Assembly: GCF_020025155.1 (NCBI RefSeq)
Contig: NZ_CP073751.1
Span: forward strand, 248,001 to 312,000
DNA length: 64,000 bases
Direction of reading: 5' to 3'
Origin: Halopseudomonas nanhaiensis
GTDB lineage: Bacteria; Pseudomonadota; Gammaproteobacteria; Pseudomonadales; Pseudomonadaceae
Of this stretch, positions 58,673 to 64,000 are shown piece after piece. Position 1 is the first letter of the stretch. Every line of letters begins with the position of its first letter. Both the position numbers and the translations under genes were made by a program. The notes under the pieces are model-generated. The model did no database searches and had not been told where the DNA came from. It was given only the letters and a program-made list of their open reading frames with translations.

Positions 58673-58740
58673 ACATTATGCGAAGTCGTAATCTGCTATA
58701 AATCAATGTTATACATTCGCATAATGTGGTTATGTTAAAT
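58673..58740. other. dif-like site and an inverted half-site
   Basis: ATTCGCATAA (58715-58724) and TTATGTTAAAT (58730-58740) match the XerC and XerD arms of Pseudomonas dif; the centre is TGTGG, 5 bp instead of 6. ACATTATGCGA at 58673-58683 is an exact inverted copy of TCGCATAATGT at 58717-58727, a second XerC-type arm facing the other way. Confidence 0.6.
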
Positions 58741-58918
58741 CAGGTGCTATGTCAGGGACTTCATGAGCAGCCTGCCGAACGACTCAACTCTCCCGCGCTC
58801 GACCTTCCCGTTTAGTAAGTATGCGCCCAGTTGATAAACAATCGGTTGTTGATAGTCATGCTCTATTTACCCGCTTCCTGTCATCCGGGTTTTGGAATCA
58901 GACCTTGGGAGATGTCTC

Positions 58919-59122
58919 ATGGTGTTTTCCAAGCTACTGGCGGATCTTCTCCAAAGCCGTCAGCCTGAGTCTCGAAGGCTAGCTTATCGTCGGTTCGCGT
59001 CTGAGTGCCTGGCGATGAGTTACGTGCTTGCCGTATTCGAGGCTCTGGTGAGGGCTGGGAAAGCGAAGAGGGAGGATATCGCGCCATGGAGGCGCGCGCG
59101 CATAGTGCCGGTCGGAAGTTAA
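58919..59122 (+). CDS. Small hypothetical protein
   Basis: 67 residues, MVFSKLLADLLQSRQPESRR, basic, ending WRRARIVPVGS. GGGAGA lies eight bases before the ATG. No family recognised. It ends about 60 bp before the integrase's stop, converging with it. Confidence 0.5.
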   Translation: MVFSKLLADLLQSRQPESRRLAYRRFASECLAMSYVLAVFEALVRAGKAKREDIAPWRRARIVPVGS

Positions 59123-59148
59123 GGGTAGGCTAAGTCTTTGATAGCACA

Positions 59149-59178
59149 GGGGGTTACATGCGTAACCCCCCCCCCCCC
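59149..59178. terminator. Hairpin with a 13-C run between convergent genes
   Basis: GGGGGTTAC pairs with GTAACCCCC around ATGC, and the C-run continues to 59178. Read on the minus strand it would follow the integrase stop. The homopolymer length may vary or be uncertain in the assembly. Confidence 0.45.
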
Positions 59179-59187
59179 AATTGCTTC

Positions 59188-60528
59188 TCATGAAAGCAGG
59201 CGTCCTAGTATCCGGTCGAAGTCCGCCATAGCGGTCCGCCGCCTCGGAAGAGTTATCATCGGATTGTTGCGATAGTGGTCGGTCACCACACCGCCAATGC
59301 CGTGAGCTTGGAGCTCGTCTGACAGGCGATCATCGATGCCATGTTGCGCCATGAGTTGTGTGCAGGTCCGACGCAGATCGCGAGCGGTGAAGCTTGGAAT
59401 CGCATTGCCGTTAATCGCGCTGTGCTCCGATGCTAACCAGCGATTCACCGCATTTTTCAGACTGGACAGGCTCACGGGGCGGCCATCCGTTCGATTTGTC
59501 CAAGGCCGGACACGGTTGCCATTGAGAGCGCGAACTTCGTCAAGGATTTCGAGAGCGCGAGGAGAAAGTGGCACCGGGTGCGCCCGTCTCTGTGCTTTGC
59601 CCCCTCGGCCCTTGTTATGAAAGAGATGCACGACCCCTTGTTCTAAGTCGTAAGCGCTCCAGTCCGCTTCGATGACGCTTGAGAACCGTTGACCCGCAGT
59701 GGCGATGACGAACTTGAACAGTCGTGTGATTATGGGACCCACGCGGTCTGTTTTCTCTAAGGTCGTCCAGAATTGCTTGAGCTCCGCTTCTGACAAAGCT
59801 CGAGTCCCTTTATTTGCCGTGTGCTCTACCGTAACCGCCGCGGCTGGGTTTGTTTCAAGGGCATATGTTTTACTACTGATACGCCCGACGACATTTTCAG
59901 CTTTCATGCCGTAGTTGAAGGCTGCGCAGATCTGGACACGCACGCGTTCCGCCATCACCTTTGCGCCCCGCCCATGTATGGGCAAGAGAAGTTCTTTAAT
60001 ATGATGCGGCCGGATGGTCGCTGCATGTAGGGACAGAATCTCGGGACTCTGATTTCGCAGCTTTGCGGTGACTCGCTTCATTTCGCTTAACGTAGTTGGA
60101 TGCAGTTTCCCAGTCCGATCTTCGATATAGTCCAGCAGAAGATCCTCAAGGGTGCCTTTTGCGGCTTCGATCGAAGCGATGCGTTCTGCCTCGAGTTCTT
60201 GAAGACGAGCGAGACGCTCCAGCTCGGCCTGATGTTGTAAAATGTCTCCATGCTCTGAAGCTATCCGAGCTAATGCGATCGCGCGCTCCCGAATTTCGCT
60301 AAGGGTAAAACCCGGGTCTTTTGGCCTCTCTTTGAAACTTCCCATGCTGACCTTTTTCCGCTTTCCGTCGAGCGAATATCGATAGGTCGCAGTGATCGTT
60401 CCGCTGGGTTTACGCTCGAACAAGACCGCTCCTTTGCCTCTGCCGGGAACTGAGTCGGTGAGGGTGTCTCCGGTACTTAGGGCCTTGAGTTCTTCTGCTC
60501 GCACCAAGCGAGCGATATTTCGAGCCAT
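59188..60528 (-). CDS. P4-type tyrosine recombinase of the island (integrase 2)
   Basis: 446 residues from ATG 60528 (MARNIARLVRAEELKAL); the open frame extends upstream, but there it only translates the GGTACCACTT repeats, so it is not a start. N-terminal arm-binding domain, then catalytic Arg in ATAGQRFSSVIEADW, R-x-x-R in TARDLRRTC, His in ELQAHGIGG and the Tyr nucleophile in VTDHYRNN. Its 5' end points to the right tRNA repeat 170 bp away, the usual place for the integrase that made the insertion at tRNA-Thr. Confidence 0.93.
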   Translation of the reverse strand: MARNIARLVRAEELKALSTGDTLTDSVPGRGKGAVLFERKPSGTITATYRYSLDGKRKKVSMGSFKERPKDPGFTLSEIRERAIALARIASEHGDILQHQAELERLARLQELEAERIASIEAAKGTLEDLLLDYIEDRTGKLHPTTLSEMKRVTAKLRNQSPEILSLHAATIRPHHIKELLLPIHGRGAKVMAERVRVQICAAFNYGMKAENVVGRISSKTYALETNPAAAVTVEHTANKGTRALSEAELKQFWTTLEKTDRVGPIITRLFKFVIATAGQRFSSVIEADWSAYDLEQGVVHLFHNKGRGGKAQRRAHPVPLSPRALEILDEVRALNGNRVRPWTNRTDGRPVSLSSLKNAVNRWLASEHSAINGNAIPSFTARDLRRTCTQLMAQHGIDDRLSDELQAHGIGGVVTDHYRNNPMITLPRRRTAMADFDRILGRLLS

Positions 60529-60551
60529 GGATCTGTAACACCTCAAATTCA

Positions 60552-60574
60552 GGTACCACTTCAGGTACCACTTC
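60552..60574 (+). repeat. Paired GGTACCACTTC repeats inside the right end
   Basis: Copies at 60552 and 60564, 12 bp apart, match the pair at 7895-7916. Likely integrase arm sites. Confidence 0.6.
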
Positions 60575-60700
60575 TTCTGCAACAATTCCGACAAAATTGA
60601 AACTGACCGGAATGCTTAGAAACTACAACCATCTGAAATATAACAGAAAAAAGCGAATTCAGCTGTATGCTGAAACGAACGGAAACCGCGGAAAAATTGC

Positions 60701-60745
60701 CTTGTAATCAGTAGGTCCCGGGTTCGACTCCTGGTGCCGGCACCA
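60701..60745 (+). repeat. attR: right 45-bp direct repeat (tRNA-Thr 3' fragment)
   Basis: Exact copy of 7791-7835, from the anticodon loop through CCA. It lacks the 5' half and cannot be a working tRNA. It marks the island's right boundary. Confidence 0.93.
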
Positions 60746-60750
60746 TCATT

Positions 60751-60780
60751 TAAAGGCCCGCTTGATGCGGGCTTTTTTTT
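60751..60780 (+). terminator. Original terminator of tRNA-Thr, displaced by the island
   Basis: AAAGGCCCGC and GCGGGCTTT form the stem, followed by eight T. It ends the tRNA transcript in an island-free chromosome. Confidence 0.8.
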
Positions 60781-61200
60781 GCCTTCCAGTTATTAAGCCA
60801 GCGGCGGGCTTACGTAAAAGCCCTGTCGATCAGGTCGGCAGGCCACCGGCAGACGGGCGCCGTCCCGAGGCAGCCGCTATTCGAGGTAGTCCGTGCTCCG
60901 TGGCAGCAAATGCCACGCACTCTCGCGATATCAATATAGTGAACTTTTCATTTCATAAAGCCACTAACTCAGCGAGGCATTTACCCATGATGCTTCCGCC
61001 AAATAGCGCCAGCACCGAGAGGTAGGGTCGCTCCCTTGCATTCCTCGAGGTCGACGTCACGGATCGACGTCGGCGCATTTTTGCCTCGCGATGGCGATAT
61101 GCCGCTAAATTGACGTCAAATATTGATTTGTCGGCGATAGCTCTCCATATTGTTCCACCCGCTTTCGCACCTGCTCGCAAGCGGCACGAGAGCGGACGCC
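60781..61200. other. Chromosomal gap right of the island
   Basis: 420 bp, no believable gene. A GTCGACGTCACGGATCGACG dyad near 61049-61068 could be a hairpin. Confidence 0.4.
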
Positions 61201-61431
61201 ATGTTTTCAATAAAAGAGATTCAATCTCACGTTCTGGCGAGCGGTTTGGTCGATGCCTGTGCATGTACGGTGACATCCAACGGCACGCTGACCCTGGAAT
61301 TGACCAGAGGTGACTACCGTTTTGTCGTCGCTGGGCTGGAGAGGAATGTTCAGGAAGGGTTCGGTGATCGGCTTATTGACGAGATTCGCACTGCATTGGC
61401 CATTGCCATGCGGCGGTCAGGCAATCGTTAA
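61201..61431 (+). CDS. DUF1652 protein
   Basis: 76 residues from ATG 61201. MFSIKEIQSHVLASGLVDAC, CTVTSNGTLTLELT and LIDEIRTALA match the DUF1652 pattern, a small family found mostly in Pseudomonas, of unknown function. No ribosome site is obvious. Its presence supports the pseudomonad origin of the flank. Confidence 0.75.
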   Translation: MFSIKEIQSHVLASGLVDACACTVTSNGTLTLELTRGDYRFVVAGLERNVQEGFGDRLIDEIRTALAIAMRRSGNR

Positions 61432-62079
61432 ATGCTTCGCCAGGCCAGGAAGGCTGCTGCTGGAGTGATAACACCGGGGCTGAACATGAAGCAGAAGCAT
61501 GCCCAGTCAAATTCGACGCCTGCGGCTGTCCTGTATGAAATTACGAAAACAGTCATTACCCAGGCCATCGCACAAACAAGCGCGGCCAGGCGCTTGGATG
61601 ATCTGTTTGGGCGGTCTGAAGCCTTCGGGTGGAGGCGAAATTTCATGAGCGTTTCGAACATACGGCGCTGTCTCGGTAGCGAGATTATGGCACGTTGCTA
61701 GTATCGGGGGCGATATCGTCAACCTAACGTTTTGCCGCCGTTTGCGATTTGACGTGGAGCGGTAACCGGGGTTCCGTCTGATGGATCGCTATTTCGGCTT
61801 GATCTCGCCAGGCCCACAGCGTCCGTCGCTGCTCTATGAGCAGGTCAGCGGCTTGATCGGCCGCATCCTGATACCGCTCCAGTACAAGGGCTGCGACCAC
61901 GCCGACACCCGGGTGGTACCGCTTGAATGTCTTGCCCGACCGGACGAGATCACCGCCGCGGCAGACACAACGCCAGAGTCATTTTGCTGACGAATACTCA
62001 TACCCTTTCGGGCGATTGACGGAACTTCGGCGCTACGACAGAGTCCATGCCCTCGGACTAGACACTTCGAAGGATCGAC
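61432..62079. other. Stretch with overlapping weak frames
   Basis: 650 bp. A plus frame at 61432-61701 and a hydrophobic minus frame at 61428-61661 overlap; neither has a ribosome site. A plus frame at 61781-61990 (MDRYFGLISPGPQRPSLLYE) is possible but unsupported. Confidence 0.35.
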
Positions 62080-62247
62080 ATGGACCAGAGCAAGCGTGGA
62101 TGGGTTTGGGCGTATCGCAAGGTTCGCGGGTGGCACGTATCCGGCGTGCAAGCCTTTTACCGGGCAACCCGGTTCGCCTTGACGGGCGACAGCGGGTCAT
62201 TTCACAGCCATGGCGGCTGGCGTAAGTCCAGACTGACTCGCGGCTGA
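62080..62247 (+). CDS. Small basic Trp-rich protein
   Basis: 55 residues, MDQSKRGWVWAYRKVRGWHV, ending WRKSRLTRG. GAAGGA lies seven bases before the ATG, a good site. Basic and aromatic, possibly nucleic-acid-binding, but no family recognised. Confidence 0.4.
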   Translation: MDQSKRGWVWAYRKVRGWHVSGVQAFYRATRFALTGDSGSFHSHGGWRKSRLTRG

Positions 62248-62582
62248 CCGGCCGCTCGCTATGCGAACTGGGCGTCAATACCTCTGGCGCCCGTCCTCCG
62301 TTGTTGCGCGATCTCCGTCGATATTTCGCCAATCCTCACGGCGCAGTCTGCGCAGGCGACCGCCGTCCGTCGGTAATCCCGATTCCCTGTTCCTGCTCCC
62401 CAAGCGTCGCTTTCGTCGTGTTTGAGGGCAAAATGCCAGTCTGGTGTTGAACTGCGGGGTGATCGTCCGTTTTCGCTGCATGGCCGGCCGCGCGGCTGTT
62501 GCCGCCGAGTGCCCATATCTGTTGTAACAACGCTTCTTCGCAACATGTATTATCTGAGCCTATCAAAACGGAGAGACAGGCC

Positions 62583-63434
62583 ATGGCGGAGCTGGACCAG
62601 CGCACTATCAACGTACTACTGCAGCAGCAATCGGACATCCAGACCGAATGGGTTCGCAAGCTCGACGCCGCCGGTTCGGCACGCGGGCTCAAGCCGGGTC
62701 AGCTCGAAGCGCAGACCTCGGAATTCCTCACTCTCGTTGCTGAAGGTTGCGCCAAGACCGGCGCCGAGAACTGGGCGAGCAGCGCCTGGGACGATGCGCG
62801 TGAGTTCCTCGAGAAGATTTCCCACAGTCGAGCGTTGCAGGGATTCGATTCGCAGCAGACGGCGAGTTTCGTCTTTTCGCTCAAGCCTGCCATCTTCAAG
62901 GTATTGCAGGCCGTCTATGCCGATGAGCCGGCCGTCCTGACAGCGCAACTGACTGCGCTGTCCGAATTGCTCGACGCAATGGGATTGCATACGGTCCTGA
63001 CGTTCCAGAAAGCCCGTGAGTCGGTGATCAAGCGTCAGCAGGAAGAGCTTCTCGAGCTGTCCACGCCGGTCGTCAAGTTGTGGGACGGCGTGTTGGCATT
63101 GCCGATGATCGGGACGCTCGATTCGCAGCGCACACAGGTGGTCATGGAATCGCTGCTGCAGCGCATTGCGGACACTGGTTCAGAGATCGCCATCATCGAC
63201 ATCACCGGCGTGCCGACGGTCGATACGCTGGTAGCGCAGCATCTGCTCAAGACCGTCACCGCCATTCGCCTGATGGGCGCCGACTGCATCATCAGCGGCG
63301 TGCGTCCGCAGATCGCGCAGACCATCGTGCACCTGGGCCTTGACCTTCAAGGCATTGTCACCAAGTCGAGCCTGGCTGATGCGCTGGCGCTCGCCCTGCA
63401 TCGCTCGGGCCTGAAAGTTACCAAGGCGGGCTGA
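62583..63434 (+). CDS. RsbR-type stressosome co-antagonist (STAS protein)
   Basis: 283 residues from ATG 62583 with GGAGAGAC upstream. The N-terminal 160 residues are a helical RsbR_N/globin-like sensor, and the C-terminal STAS domain has the phosphorylatable Thr in IIDITGVPTVDT. In other bacteria RsbR and RsbS form the stressosome that releases RsbT on stress. It is 1 bp from rsbS. Confidence 0.87.
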   Translation: MAELDQRTINVLLQQQSDIQTEWVRKLDAAGSARGLKPGQLEAQTSEFLTLVAEGCAKTGAENWASSAWDDAREFLEKISHSRALQGFDSQQTASFVFSLKPAIFKVLQAVYADEPAVLTAQLTALSELLDAMGLHTVLTFQKARESVIKRQQEELLELSTPVVKLWDGVLALPMIGTLDSQRTQVVMESLLQRIADTGSEIAIIDITGVPTVDTLVAQHLLKTVTAIRLMGADCIISGVRPQIAQTIVHLGLDLQGIVTKSSLADALALALHRSGLKVTKAG

Positions 63435-63435
63435 T

Positions 63436-63798
63436 ATGGAACGCATACCAATCCTGCGGATGGGCGAGTTTCTGCTCGTGACCATCCAGGTGGAGATGCA
63501 TGACCAGTTGGCGTTGACCCTGCAGGATGATCTGTCCGAGCGCATCGACACCACGTCCGCGCGCGGCGTGCTGATCGATATTTCCGCACTGGAAATGGTC
63601 GACTCGTTCATCGGAAGGATGATTGCCAACATCTCGGCAATGTCGCGCATCATGGATGCCGAGACGGTACTGGTTGGCATGCAGCCGGCGGTGGCCATCA
63701 CGCTGGTCGAGCTGGGTCTGGATCTGCCGGGCGTCAGCACCGCGCTTGATGTCGAGCGCGGGATGCGGCTGCTGCGCCAACGCGTGACAGTGCGATGA
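63436..63798 (+). CDS. RsbS-type STAS antagonist
   Basis: 120 residues, a single STAS domain, MERIPILRMGEFLLVTIQVE, with the conserved Ser in LEMVDSFIGR. RsbS holds the RsbT kinase until phosphorylated. Its stop overlaps rsbT by 4 bp (ATGA). Confidence 0.9.
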   Translation: MERIPILRMGEFLLVTIQVEMHDQLALTLQDDLSERIDTTSARGVLIDISALEMVDSFIGRMIANISAMSRIMDAETVLVGMQPAVAITLVELGLDLPGVSTALDVERGMRLLRQRVTVR

Positions 63799-64000
63799 GC
63801 GCCGAGCGCGGCACTCAGGCGCTTCGTACCGAACAGGATATCGTTCTCGCTCGCCAGGTCGCACGTAAACTCGCACAGCAGTGCGGGCTGCGTCTGGTGT
63901 CGCAGACCAAGCTGGTCACCGCGGTCAGCGAACTGGCCCGGAACACGCTGGTGTACGGGCAGGGTGGCGACATGCATTGGGAGATCGTTGAGAAGGAACT
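63795..64000 (+). CDS. RsbT-type serine kinase / anti-sigma factor (cut by window edge)
   Basis: The first 68 codons only. TKLVTAVSELARNTLVYG is the N box of GHKL-type serine kinases such as RsbT. The expected partners downstream (RsbX/RsbU-like phosphatase, kinase or regulator) are outside the window. RsbR-S-T order is that of the stressosome module. Confidence 0.88.
   Translation, partial: MSAERGTQALRTEQDIVLARQVARKLAQQCGLRLVSQTKLVTAVSELARNTLVYGQGGDMHWEIVEKE

Noticed and set aside
60701..60745. A second tRNA-Thr gene
   Set aside because: Only the 3' 45 bases are present; no D arm or 5' acceptor strand.

Overview
The window looks like a gammaproteobacterial chromosome of the Pseudomonas/Halopseudomonas type. 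The signs are a DUF1652 protein, an MvaT-type H-NS protein, an OprD-family porin, mutY-yggX next to tRNA-Phe, and high-GC codon use in the flanks. No species is claimed. All functions were read from sequence; no database search was run.

The left chromosomal flank (1-7835) holds the end of mutY, yggX, tRNA-Phe, a remnant of a histidine kinase, a KaiC-like ATPase with a response regulator, a complete polar amino-acid ABC transporter, a methyltransferase and tRNA-Thr(TGT). The right flank (60746-64000) holds a DUF1652 gene and a stressosome-like rsbR-rsbS-rsbT cluster that runs off the end.

Between them lies an integrated island of about 53 kb. Its ends are a perfect 45-bp repeat of the 3' end of tRNA-Thr (7791-7835 and 60701-60745), with a P4-type integrase facing the right end and a pair of GGTACCACTT-type repeats beside each end. 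In order the island carries: an AlpA-like regulator; an AAA ATPase plus S8 peptidase pair cut by an insertion sequence; an MvaT-like silencer and a second integrase; a CadR-regulated Cd/Zn/Pb-type cassette (CDF exporter, ZIP permease, lnt, lspA); a czc-type RND operon with its two-component system, a PII-like protein, a CDF exporter and an OprD porin; a decayed telA-like gene, an AAA ATPase with two tandem operators, and a repeat-linker lipoprotein esterase; a four-gene envelope operon (FkbM methyltransferase, LtaS-like transferase, BNR protein, membrane protein); a Na+/pH/stress cluster (nhaB, sulP, usp, dksA-like, cfa, nqrM, sthA); an acyltransferase, a dehalogenase and an HTH-pseudokinase fusion; and a second identical IS copy.

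The last 4.5 kb of the island (54.7-59.2 kb) has few genes but much structure. It has a seven-unit array of a GTAAGAACA-containing repeat whose spacing alternates between about 88 and 109 bp, a second array built on ACCGATATTTGCTGAGCG, a pair of DnaA-box-like sites, and a dif-like site with both Xer arms. This is the part least explained by known features and the best candidate for something new. The island cargo as a whole reads as metal efflux combined with envelope and sodium/pH stress tolerance.
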